Assembly: GCF_019649055.1 (NCBI RefSeq)
Contig: NW_026570230.1
Location: 434,001 to 498,000 of the forward strand
Length of the DNA: 64,000 nucleotides
Reading direction: 5' to 3'
Source of the DNA: Paramacrobiotus metropolitanus
Taxonomy: Eukaryota > Tardigrada > Eutardigrada > Parachela > Macrobiotidae
Position 1 is the first letter of the stretch. Every line of letters starts with the position of its first letter. The position numbers and the translations under genes were made by a program. The notes beneath the pieces are model-generated. The model ran no database searches. It was given only the letters and a program-made list of their open reading frames with translations, and was not told where the DNA came from. Positions 54,449-64,000 of the stretch are shown here, piece by piece.

Positions 54449-56574
54449 ATGGCCGAGCATGACGTGCACCATAACGTTAACGGACACGAGCCGGGTCATG
54501 ATCATCATCCGGAAAACGGTTTGGAGGAAATTGTGGACGCCGTGAAGACGTTTGTACGCGACATCGGAGATACGATAACCGGTACCGAGCATCATTCGGG
54601 AAGCAAACCGGCTTCCAGACGCGAAAGCGTAAATGAGCACCAGGAGCGTCGTGCGAGCGTACCGGACAAAGGTCACCACGAAGGAAGTCATGAAAACCAT
54701 CATGAACAGGTTGCTTTAACGCATTCCGGTTCGCGCCGGGAAAGTCTGGCTAAAGGTCATCCTGAGGACAGTTACGGAAGCCATCATGAAGAAGTTGTTA
54801 CAGACCATGCTGGTTCTCGCCGAGAAAGCCTAGCTAAAAGTCACCATGAGAGCAATCACGAGAGCCATCATGAAGAAATTATTACAGGGAATTCCGGCTC
54901 GCGCCGAGAAAGCATGGTCAAGGAGCACCCGGCATCACGACGGAGCAGTCGCGCGGATGAAACCACCCACGTCCGCAGTGACGATCAGCCAGCGGCTGCC
55001 AACGAACATGGGATAGTCGAGTCGGCGTACATTGCAGCCCGCGATGGGATCAACGACATTGTGGAAGCGGTGGAGACTTTTGTCCGCGATGCCACCGGGT
55101 CATCCGACGACCATAGCCACGCCGACCACCACGCGCCATCCGAGGATATCGTCGGAGTATCGACTGACCACGCCCATGATGAGCATCATGCGTCACAGGA
55201 GCGGCGCCGCTCAAGTGTCGCCGATGGATACAGCGGCCACGCCCAAGCACCGGAAACGGAAACGCAGGTTCGATCCGATCACGAAATGACGTTCGACGTC
55301 AAAGACGACGGGCAGATTGCCTGGAATAAAGAAACAGCGGAGCAGCTCCATCACACAGTGGAGCTCGGTCAAGAGGACGCTTTTGTCGTGCACGGCAACG
55401 GTCGCATCGAGTGGCCACAGTATGACGAGCGTGTCGGCGACAGTCTACATGGCATCGAGGCTATTATGGCCAGCGCAACGCTGGCGTCGGAACCGGCTCC
55501 GGATAATCATATTCCGGAAAAGTACATTACGGAACGCCGCCGCTCTAGTGTGGCTGACGGCTACCACGGACAAGGGTCACTGACCGAACCGGATTCCGGC
55601 ATGGCTATGCCGCCACCGCTAATGGAACCGCCGCTAGCGGTCGGCTGCCCGGCCGACATGTTTATAGGTCGCACGGTGGAAGAATACCGCCCGCCTGGTT
55701 TCCATCAGGAATTCCATCAACCATGGTACCGGGAAACTAATGTCCGGGATGATGTGGATGAGAAGCATTGCGCTATCTGTTCGGAGGTCATCAATGATGA
55801 CCGGCATTTGGCGCTGCATGATAAGCACTTCCATCGCAACTGCTTCGATAGCGTGTATTCGGGAACGTGCTGCGCTTGTAATAAGCATATCCATTTAACG
55901 GAGGTCAGTCAGCAAATAATGATTTTGTTATCTAACTCAAGTAAAATATTTTTTATTAATTTTACAGGAATCGGTGAGTGTGGGAGCGTTGCAACGAGAT
56001 TGGCACGTGGACTGCTTTAAATGCCATTTATGCCAGAACCGGATCACCGGCAGTTTCCAGTTGCCGAACGACGGACCAATGTGCGATAACTGCTATCGGG
56101 ATAAATTTGCGCCTCACTGTGCAGCATGCAATGGTTATATCGAAGGCGACAAACTGAAGGCCATGTCAACGTACTATCATCCCAGCTGCTTTGTGTGCGT
56201 GGTAAGAAAAAGAGACCGGCAACTATGCAGGATTAATTTAAAGCAGTGTACAATTACATAGAAGTATAGATATAAGTACACAAATACCTTACTAGTACAT
56301 AGAATTCTGTATTAGTGTCGCAGGTATTAATTATCGTAAGTGTAAAAAACTTAAGGATAATATTTTTGTGTGCTGCCAGCCCGATGCCGGATAAGACATT
56401 TTCAAAAAATTCTAATTGTGTAAAAGATCTGGAAATGCGTATCTAAGGTTTTTTTTTATGCAGGTTTGCGGAGATGCTTTGTATACAATGGGAACCGGCA
56501 TGGAATACTTTAACGTGGAAGGCAAACCCTATTGTCGAAAAGACGTCGAAGAAGCCCACATCCAAGTGATGTGA
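54449..56574 (+). CDS. LIM-domain protein with His/Ser-rich RRES-repeat N-terminus, three exons
   Basis: Exons are 54449-55903, 55968-56201 and 56464-56574 (GT-AG, all phase 0), giving 599 residues. The N-terminal 350 residues are disordered and His/Glu/Ser-rich, with repeated (G)SRRES units: SRRES at about residues 53 and 91, and GSRRESLAK/GSRRESMVK with SHHEE spacers at 54715-54930. RRxS is a basophilic-kinase-type site. Two related amphipathic helices, EEIVDAVKTFVRDIGD (54529) and NDIVEAVETFVRDATG (55054), frame the repeats. The C-terminus has a degenerate half finger (CAICSEVI...HFHRNC) and then two complete LIM domains, one spanning the first intron and one the second, each with C-x2-C...H-x2-C-x2-C-x2-C...C-x2-C/D. 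LIM domains bind proteins, often at adhesions or in the nucleus. No orthologue name is assigned. AATAAA is at about 56703. Confidence 0.88.
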
Positions 56575-57288
56575 AGCACTGACGAGAGGTTTAACTACAA
56601 GGATAAAGCAACGTTTAATTTCCTGTGGTAATAACCGATGGTTTACCTCGTAACAGCGGTTATTACTGTAATTTAACACCAGATAACGGTAAATGTAGCG
56701 AAAATAAATTAAAACTGTCGTGTCTGTGCAGCTGTGTGACCGGAAATGCTTTTTCCCAAACGCTTCCTTGCGTGGTGTTGTTTCTGCTTTATTGTTGTAC
56801 ATAATATACGAAGGAAGTCGGTCTCTGCTAGTCGGTGGAGTCACTGCAGTGTGAAAATACTTGTACAATTTAACACTAATCGCGCTTGCTTTTCGAGAAA
56901 GTGTCTGTCATTAACATTAATTATTCGCGGGAAAAAGTCAGTAACAAAATCAGGTGCTACCCTACCGTATCGTACAATGTTAGACTTAGGTCTACGGTAA
57001 TAAATATACAAGTAGAGAAACAACAAACCGACTGACAAATGCCGTACCATTGTCAAACTCCTGCGTCTTTACTCGAGCGACCCATAAAATTAAGCACTCA
57101 TTCAATATTCCTGATGATATGCAGGCATGAACTTTCTTACTGAAAAATAATAAAAAATTGTAACCGACAGCAAGATTCTTATGGAAAACTTCAAACACTC
57201 AAAAGCAATTCCACGCACAAAACCGCCATAATAACCAGCTCAATAAAACTTCGAAGAAACAAGAGAGCAATCAATACAAAACCACCCC

Positions 57289-58931
57289 TTACTGGACATA
57301 CTCGCGGCTGCCCATCGCATCCATGTCCGCCAGATAATACAGATTAAAAATGGGATACCCGCGGCGCGTCAGCACCGTAATCAGCTCCTGCGCCAAGGTC
57401 GCCCCGAACACTGCACAGGCGAAATTCGTATCCGGTTTCAAGAACTCTGCCGGCTCCAGCACCCGGGTGTCGCCGTCCTTCTGCAGCCCTTTGACAATCT
57501 CCAGCAATTTCGGCAGATCATCCTCCACGGTCTGGTAGGCCGGGTAGCGTCCATACTGTTCCACAAACAACAGCACCATCTCCATGTTCAAATACGGATC
57601 AATGCGCTTCATGCCCAGCGAGCGCTTGGCCATGGGACAGGCCGCACCGGAGCGCTGCACCGCTGCGGATGATAGCACCGTCTCCAGCGGCGTGGCGGTA
57701 ATGTGCAGGGTCTGCGGCTCAGTATTGGCGCTATCCTCCGTAAAAGTGCAGACTTCCGCTTCCCCGTTGGACATCTTACTGGTCGATGGCGGGGTACCTA
57801 GAAACGAAATTCAAACGTATATAGGCCGTTTACGGATTTGATTTGAAATAAAAATTAAAAAATCGACTTTTTAGATTTATTTTCCTATAATCTTTTTACC
57901 ACATCAAACAAAGACAATATTAATGAAATATTAACAGTAATAACTAGTGTCACTGGAACATCGTTATTTTTAACACTATGCCACTGTTTTAAACTCGCAT
58001 TTAATTTTTTCAAGCCGTCTCAGCTCCAAGCCCGATCTGATTTAAAAACTTGAAATGTGGAGCGTTTGAGAAGAAGTGATCAGTGGTACAGGTACCATTG
58101 GTCTTGGCATCCGCCTTGGGGGCCGCCGCGGTATTCGATTTACTCGGCGGAATCTCAAAATCCAGCTGGTTCAGATCGTTGACGAAGAAGGCATGGAAGC
58201 CCAGCATTTGGGAAATGTACACGGGAATGTGCAGGGAGCGGCACACCCCGGCGATGTGCACGGCATCCTTGATACTGGCACCATTGACCAGGACGAGATC
58301 AAAGTGTTTGACGAGTTCCGTGTTGATGATAGTGACATCGCCGTCTAAAACCTCCAACGTACACATCGGATTGAGGACCCGCGCACGGTCCGCGCTGGCC
58401 ACCGCCCGATTCAGACCCACGTCCTGTTCGCGGAGAAAAAAGTTGGTGGAGATATCGGGCTCGGTGACGCTGGCGGCATCGAGGACCGTGATGTAGCGGA
58501 TACCGCCCAAAAGGAGATTCTTCAACACCTCGGCCCCGGTGCCGTTCAGGCCGTACATCAACAAGCGGGATTTCATCAGGCGCTGCTGGGCTTCCCATCC
58601 CCATAAGCGGATCTGACGGTCGTAGAGGTTCGTCGGACGGAAGCGATCCAATTCCCCTTTGGGCTTTTTGGTTGTCTCCTGCGACGATTCTGCTGAGTCT
58701 TCTAGTGGACGCTTTTCAACCGACTGAACCACTTCCATGACGGTGCTGTTCATACTGGTTTCTGGCTGGGATTCCGCGGAGCAAGATTCGCACCAGCCAT
58801 GAATAGCAGCTGCTAACTTTTCTGCCGAATAATTTTACGTAAGAGTTTATGGAGGTTGAATTTCGCATTGGCGAATGATCCAAGTAAATATTTAAAATGA
58901 TATCTACTTGCAGTAAATTACCTGACGCCAT
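57289..58931 (-). CDS. SAE1: SUMO-activating enzyme subunit 1 (SAE1/AOS1), three exons
   Basis: With UBA2 it forms the SUMO E1 that activates SUMO in the nucleus. Minus-strand exons are 58931-58922 (only the first ten coding bases), 58812-58096 and 57797-57289, with GT-AG introns and matching phases, giving 411 residues (human 346). The adenylation-type Rossmann region reads LYDRQIRLWGWEAQQRLMKS, then LLMYGLNGTGAEVLKNLLLG and NFFLREQDVG. The C-terminal part has NFACAVFGATLAQELITVL, as in the family. As expected, there is no catalytic Cys; that lies in UBA2. The N-terminus before LYDRQ is about 70 residues longer than in human. The first intron ends in a tandem TAGCAG acceptor, so forms with or without one residue are possible. 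The ATG at 58753 is an alternative start. The LIM gene converges from the left. Confidence 0.9.
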
Positions 58932-59101
58932 AGAAGGGTTGCATTCACTGACGCATATTCCTCCACTCGTTCCACTAAAAATTATTAACTGGCTTAACAG
59001 ATGCTAAAATACCTTAAATGTACATATCAGTACACACTTCCCCAATTCCCACTCGGGTTCAGAGGGTGATTCGGCCTGTCATTGTACTAACCGTATAATG
59101 C

Positions 59102-59135
59102 CCCTTTATTCTACGTGGCGACATAGAATAAAGGG
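59102..59135. terminator. Hairpin carrying AATAAA on both strands
   Basis: CCCTTTATTCTA and TAGAATAAAGGG are exact reverse complements around a 10-base loop. The minus-strand AATAAA (59110-59105) lies about 510 bases after the stop of the DNAJC9-like gene and could serve as its poly(A) signal. Confidence 0.4.
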
Positions 59136-59197
59136 AACATGGACGATTTGCCCTACGGTGGGAGACGAGCGGTTTGGCCTAATCTTATTAACACTAA

Positions 59198-59570
59198 GTT
59201 TAAATTTTAAAATGGAATTCAAAAATTTTAAAAATTAATTTAAAATTTGAAAAAAAATGGTAGAAAGCTGGTTTGGTACCAAAACCATCTTCATAGTAAT
59301 GTGTGTTTTCGTGCAAAATTTGAAGAGCATCGGTTCACAATGAGACTTTTGGTACACCTCCGCGCGTTTAAACTTTTGGAATTTTATTTCACTAATAACT
59401 CCCGAACCGGATGTTGCGCGCGCAAACGGATTTCACGCCTACGTGTATAAATCATTTGGCTACAAAATGTTATAAAGCAATGCAAAAAAGAGTTTAGGAG
59501 TGCGCGACAGCGAAACTTCCCGTGTATGTACCCGAATTTGGTACTATGTACCGGGCCAAATCCCTTAAAC
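59198..59570. repeat. Interspersed repeat, copy 1
   Basis: It aligns with 60735-61110 along most of its length. Shared blocks are the AAATTTTAAAAATT start, TTGGTACAC, AACCGGATGTTGCG, AAATCATTT, GTGCGCGA-AGCGAAA and GTACCGGGCCA. The copies are diverged. No coding content or terminal repeats are seen. Confidence 0.65.
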
Positions 59571-59619
59571 AACGGTAGTGAAAACAATGGTAGGCCGAAT
59601 CGCCCATGATATGTAAAAC

Positions 59620-62600
59620 TTACGCAAACCGGTCCAAAAAATCAGGTCTCATACAGGGCAAACCAGCGAACATTATTACATCACGAATATTCTCACTCGC
59701 GGACCGGATAAAATCTAGGACCTTCACCGACGGATCCCAATATTGATTCAAATCCGAAAATCGATCATCCTAAAGGTGAAGGTTAGGCAATTAATTACAA
59801 AACGTCAATAATGATTTGGAGCATGAATCCAGTTAAACAATATGTAACCCACATTTTAAAAAAAATCCGGCTCGAAAACAATGGATTCTTGACTTCAATC
59901 GTAAACAATCATTAACAAAACATTTCCAGCCCCCTAACACGAGAGGCGCGTGTTATCCCCTGAGACGGATCTGAGTTGCGCAGCTGCTCGTCCTGACCGA
60001 CTGAAGCTACAGCGTTCTGTCCCTCACTGGCGTGCCCAGCCAAGTCTGAGCCGGTCAGCTCGGCTTCCTTGGTGGTGTCACTCACGTAATGTTTATAATT
60101 CTCATATTTCAGGTTTGTTTCGTTATTACATTAATACTATTGCAGGCATTAATACTGTTGTACATAGTTCAACGAAATGTTATCCAGGGTAACAACTTTG
60201 TTACTAACACGAAAGTGCCGATGTTTGAAGTGTAGTTTAACACGGGGAAAAGATATAGCGTTTCAAAACCTGTAAAAAAGTTTTTCGAGAAGCTGTAATG
60301 GGAACTTTTTGGAAAAAGCCTTTTTATATTATCGATCTGCTCAGGGGGTAACAAAACTGCGAAGCGTTCGAATGCAGTTCAACGATATGCGCTTAGTTTA
60401 CGGGCTGCTGTTTACGCGTAGCCTGCCGATATTGTGCTGATCACGATGCACTATACGACAGCAAAATTATCCTGTTTTTTGAAAACAGGCACGATAGCGG
60501 TTTAACTACATACAATAAAATGCTACAGCATTCAAAGTGAGTGGGTCTATAATTGCCTAACCTTCGCGGTAAAGCATTCCAGGACGGCTTCCGGGGTAGA
60601 GGAATCTCCAACGTATTGCAGATCCTCGAAGAATCCATATACATTATGTTTATCTAAAGAAAACGATTAAATGTGGTATAGTAGACGGTCACAACTGATG
60701 ACGCCAAACGCCCTATGCGTTTTGCAGTACATCGTAAATTAAATTTTTTCGAATTTCAGAATGAATCTCAAAAAATTTAAAATTCATTTTAAAGTTATGG
60801 GAAAGTGCTATGAGCCTGAAACTGGTTCACTTTCGACTTTATGGCTATGTGTCTTACAGCAAAGTTTCAAGAAAATCGGGTAATAACCGGACTATTGGTA
60901 CACAACAAACTTTTCGCCCATTTTAGTACGCCATATCTCGGCAACCGGATGTTGCGTGCACAAACAGTTTTCAGAACAATGTAAACAAATCATTTAGCTT
61001 TAGGATGACATAAAGTATCACAAAAACGTGATTCGGACTGCGCGAAAGCGAAAATTTTAGCGTGTGTACGTATACCATATTTCACACCATGTGCCGGGCC
61101 ATTTTTTTAATATTATTTACTTACCGAGAATTTCAAGTTTGATCAAAAATGGCTTCTTACGCAGCCACGCCGGGTCGGGCGGCGGCGTAGATGTACTCTT
61201 TGCTTCTAATTCCTGTAGTTACAAAGCAACCGTTAAAAGCCCTAATTACAAAAATCGAAGGATCAAATCTTGTAACCAGTATAATACTATGGAAGTGCGC
61301 AGCGTACACGTATACGACGGCGATTCTTCTTTTTCGGATCCTCTTTGGTAAATGCCTCATAATCCTTCACTTTCCCGTCCTTTATGGCTTGGTTGATGAT
61401 GGTGCCGAAGGTCTCTTCTCGCTGGAACTCGTATCCGAACATAGATTCCGTTATCCTATCCATATGACCCTTAAAGCGGACATAATACACCAGAAGGTCG
61501 TGTTGCTCTTCCTCCGAATCTATAATAAATGCGGCTCAAAACACGAACGAAACACGTCCTAAAAATGGTCGAGCGGAAAAACCACAATTAGCCGTACCAC
61601 TTGATAAACGCCGTAAGATGGGTTAAATGCCTAGCGTGATCGCTGCCCATTACACAGAGCCTCCGTAAAGATTTAACATTGAGATATGTAGAGTTGCGCT
61701 GCAGTCTGCAATGGTTTCTCTGCTAGTAGCACTGCAGTTCTTTAATCTGTTGTGTTCAATTTAAATTATTGAAATTGATTTCAATTACATTAAAATAAGT
61801 TTTTACTAAGTACGATGGAGAATTGTGTGTTCGATATATATTATAAAGGATAATCCTTCTTTGTTTCGTTTGTTAAGCTGTACAGCGCCTGTGTGTCGCT
61901 ATGGACTATCGATGTACATTGTACAGTACTGTAAGTGTAGACTATAGCCTCAACGGTCTATCCATGGCGAACTTTCGAGCAGATTTTGCTGACTTTACTT
62001 ATTGTTTGAATGCCAAATCATCCAGCAACAGAACAGCAGATCATCCAGGAACAGTACACCAAGCTATAAGATAGGGAACTTCTGAAGTGGGGCAAAATAC
62101 TACTCGAGTTGCATAGTAGGATTGGCTCTTTCTGCGCTGTATCCTATACTGTGATGTTCCTGGATGATCTGCTGTTCTGTTGCTGGATGATTTGGCATTC
62201 CGGGTTCCGAATGTGAAGACAGTAATTAAAGTCAGCAAAGTGAGGCCAAAGTCTGCTCAAAAGTTCGCCATGGATAGACCGTAGAGGCTACACTTAATAC
62301 AGTACTGTCCATCGATAGTCCATAGCGACACACAAGCGCTGTACAGCTTAACAAACGAAACAAAGAAGGATTTCCTTTATAATATATATAATATAATATA
62401 TCGAACACACAGTTCTCCATCGTACTTAGTAAAAACTTATTTTAATGTAACTGAAATCAATTTCAATAATTTAAATTGAACACGACAGATTACAGAACTG
62501 CAGTGTTACTAGCAGAGAAACCATTGCAGACTGCAGCGCAACCTGCATAGCACAATATTAAATCTCTACGGAGGCTCTGTGTAATGGGCAGCTACCACGG

Positions 62601-63658
62601 GAGGCGTTTAACCCATCGTACGGGGTTTATCAAGTGGTACGGCTAATTGCTGCTGAATAAATTCATACATGGTTTTATCATAATCAATAAGCAAAAACAG
62701 AATTTTTCGGTGCATTTTCAAGACTAATGGCTACAGTAGAAATATTTTACAAAAATTAAGCAGGTCTATCTTGTATAATAATAATAATCTGCTGCAAAAA
62801 ATTCAACCAGTACCTATGTACTCGTGAATAAATGCATCGACATCCTGCGTGGTCTTTGCGGGGAAGATTTCATGAAAATAGGCAAACCAATCGCGATGCG
62901 CGTCGGAAACCAGCTCGTCCTCGAGGACTCCTACGCAAAGAAGAATTCAAACAACTGAACAATTTTTGCATGCCTGACAGCTTACCAGTACTGTCGTAGC
63001 GGCTTCGTTTCTGCTTATCCGACAAGATGGAATAGGCTTTCCCAACAACCTGAAATTTGGCTGTGGCAGTCTTCTTGTCATCTTTAACCACGCGATCCGG
63101 ATGAGCTGCCAGCGAGATTTTACGGTAGGCGCGTTTTACTGCAGAAAATTAAAATCCCGATTAAAAAATACCCGAACAAATATGCGTACAGAGGGAGAAA
63201 ACCTACGCTGTTCATCCGTAGCCGTTTTTGGAATGTTGAAGAAATCATAGAGATCGTTCGTGTTGAAGTACTTTAGCAGCTCTTTCATCAAGGTCCCCAT
63301 TGGGAAAGCTAAGAGTACGAACTCGTGGAGAAAGTGAAAACCAACGAATACCACAACGATCTCCAGAATGGAAGCGATGATGTCACAAAATCCGATTACC
63401 TATGTAGTGTCGGAACTTACTTAGTTCAGGGCTTTCGTTTGCTATCTCGGGGCTCTTAGCTGAACTGTCTGAATCAGACGGAATAGTATAGGATAGAGGG
63501 ATATCAAAGGGATCCGCCTGGCTTAGGGTGTTCAAATGACTGTTGAGGTTAGCGATTACGGATCGCAGCGCTTCCGTCTTTTGGCCGTGAGGAAGCATAC
63601 TTTCCACCCACAGAACGATCTGGGAAACTCTCTCCTCTAACGTAACGTCTGAAGACAT
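59620..63658 (-). CDS. DNAJC9: DNAJC9-like J-domain co-chaperone, eight exons
   Basis: DNAJC9 is a nuclear HSP70 co-chaperone that handles histones H3-H4. Minus-strand exons are 63658-63421, 63308-63207, 63138-62986, 62930-62814, 61519-61308, 61212-61125, 60653-60562 and 59769-59620, all GT-AG with matching phases, for 383 residues. The family start is MGTLMKELLKYFNTNDLYDF at 63300. The J domain contains AHPDRV (HPD intact) and GKAYSILSDKQKRSRYD. Downstream segments RDWFAYFHEIF and YYVRFKGHMDRITESMFGYE match the DNAJC9 body. Exon 1 adds a domain shared with the gene at 46376; if it is a separate gene or UTR, translation starts at 63300 (301 residues). Exons 6-8 (PAWLRKKPFLIKLEIL, YGFFEDLQYVGDSS, FIRSASENIRDVIMFAGLPC) do not resemble vertebrate DNAJC9 and are less certain. 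The stop follows DRFA. Confidence 0.8.
60735..61110. repeat. Interspersed repeat, copy 2 (intron of the DNAJC9-like gene)
   Basis: It is in the same orientation as copy 1 at 59198-59570 and ends in TGTGCCGGGCCATTTTTTT. It lies between exons 7 and 6 of the DNAJC9-like gene. The family is not recognised. Confidence 0.65.
61585..62649. repeat. 1,065-base foldback element in an intron of the DNAJC9-like gene
   Basis: The left arm (61585-62053) and right arm (62155-62649) are near-perfect reverse complements around a 101-base loop. The outer ends are CAATTAGCCGTACCACTTGA and TCAAGTGGTACGGCTAATTG. Flanking AATT is self-complementary, so a target duplication cannot be told from the arms. There is no coding content. 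This is a foldback or long-hairpin MITE-type element. Confidence 0.88.
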
Positions 63659-64000
63659 TCTTGTAAACTCAGTCAGCAAAAAGCCACTTTTTCTGTAAGG
63701 CCTCAATCGTATCTCACATAAGCATGTTTTGTAGAGAAAAAATCTAGAACTTTTTAGTGTTTTTGAATAAATCGAAAGAAAAACATTTCTCTTCCAAAAA
63801 GCAGAAAAGATGCGAATATACGTCCCACAATAGGGTCGACGACGAACCGCAATTTAGCCGTGCCAGCCTGAATGAGAGCTGATTCCACGAGTGCACAATA
63901 ATAGTGCACAATATTATTGTGCACTCATTCCACATGCATACATACTTAAAGCAGCATAGGGCTTGCCACAGAAACTAAAGTGCGGTAGCCCTAATGTCTC
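63659..64000. other. Upstream of the DNAJC9-like gene, with a perfect 14-base hairpin
   Basis: This is the presumed promoter side of the minus-strand gene. At 63889-63926 GAGTGCACAATAAT and ATTATTGTGCACTC are exact reverse complements around a 10-base loop that repeats part of the stem (AGTGCACAAT). No gene is seen to the window end. Confidence 0.55.

Noticed and set aside
1-64000. Naming the host species or phylum
   Set aside because: The genes are clearly animal, but no lineage-specific marker is secure enough. A small invertebrate such as a tardigrade is possible but not shown.

Overview
This is invertebrate animal nuclear DNA. The host genes are eukaryotic, with GT-AG introns from under 100 bases to about 1.5 kb, and their closest recognisable relatives are animal MUS81, RAD1, SAE1 and DNAJC9. 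The sequence does not settle the phylum. The window has two halves. Bases 1-38525 are almost entirely GC-richer LTR retrotransposon. Bases 38526-64000 are AT-richer host DNA with genes.

Retrotransposon half. Two related giant Ty3/gypsy-type elements lie head to tail on the plus strand, 591 bases apart. The right one is complete from end to end. Its 436-base LTRs (17068-17503 and 38090-38525) start TG and end CA, differ at about four positions and are flanked by a 4-base direct repeat ACAC, giving an element of 21,458 bases. Its layout is LTR, leader, Gag with a long N-terminal extension (repeat-rich, then coiled coil), capsid, CCHC zinc knuckle, linker, protease, reverse transcriptase, RNase H, integrase with an AT-hook tail, about 5 kb of extra ORFs where env would sit, about 3.4 kb of non-coding DNA packed with small hairpins, then LTR. 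The left element enters the window inside gag, just after its zinc knuckle, and ends with a diverged 437-base LTR at 16040-16476. Neither copy looks able to move by itself. The left one has a one-base frameshift in RT, a stop and a lost catalytic Asp in integrase, no visible protease, and an antisense LINE fragment in its 3' region. The right one has an inverted block of about 0.8 kb plus a deletion that removes the start of RT, a changed RT catalytic Asp, a 525-base solo LTR inside the integrase zinc domain, and several frame breaks.

The most unusual signal is a family of short hairpins spread through both elements. They have an A-rich loop (CACAGAA, ACAAA, ACACA) and stems that change on both sides together (TCGAC/GTCGA, GGGAC/GTCCC, GCGAC/GTCGC, AACCGATC/GATCGGTT). 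Some are nested in a second stem. The same unit also occurs inside the Gag extension, where it is translated as a Pro-Thr-Thr-Glu-Val-Gly repeat.

Host half. MUS81 (minus strand, nine exons) ends 60 bases from the right LTR. It is head to head with RAD1 (plus, six exons) across a 710-base intergenic region. Then come a small two-exon membrane-protein gene, a tRNA-derived sequence, a C2H2 zinc-finger gene, about 4.7 kb with no clear gene, a LIM-domain gene with RRES repeats, SAE1 (minus) and a DNAJC9-like J-domain gene (minus). One intron of the DNAJC9-like gene holds a 1,065-base foldback element. Four of the recognised host genes act in genome maintenance or chromatin: MUS81, RAD1, SAE1 and the DNAJC9-like gene. 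The DNAJC9-like gene and the membrane-protein gene share a related first exon of unknown function.
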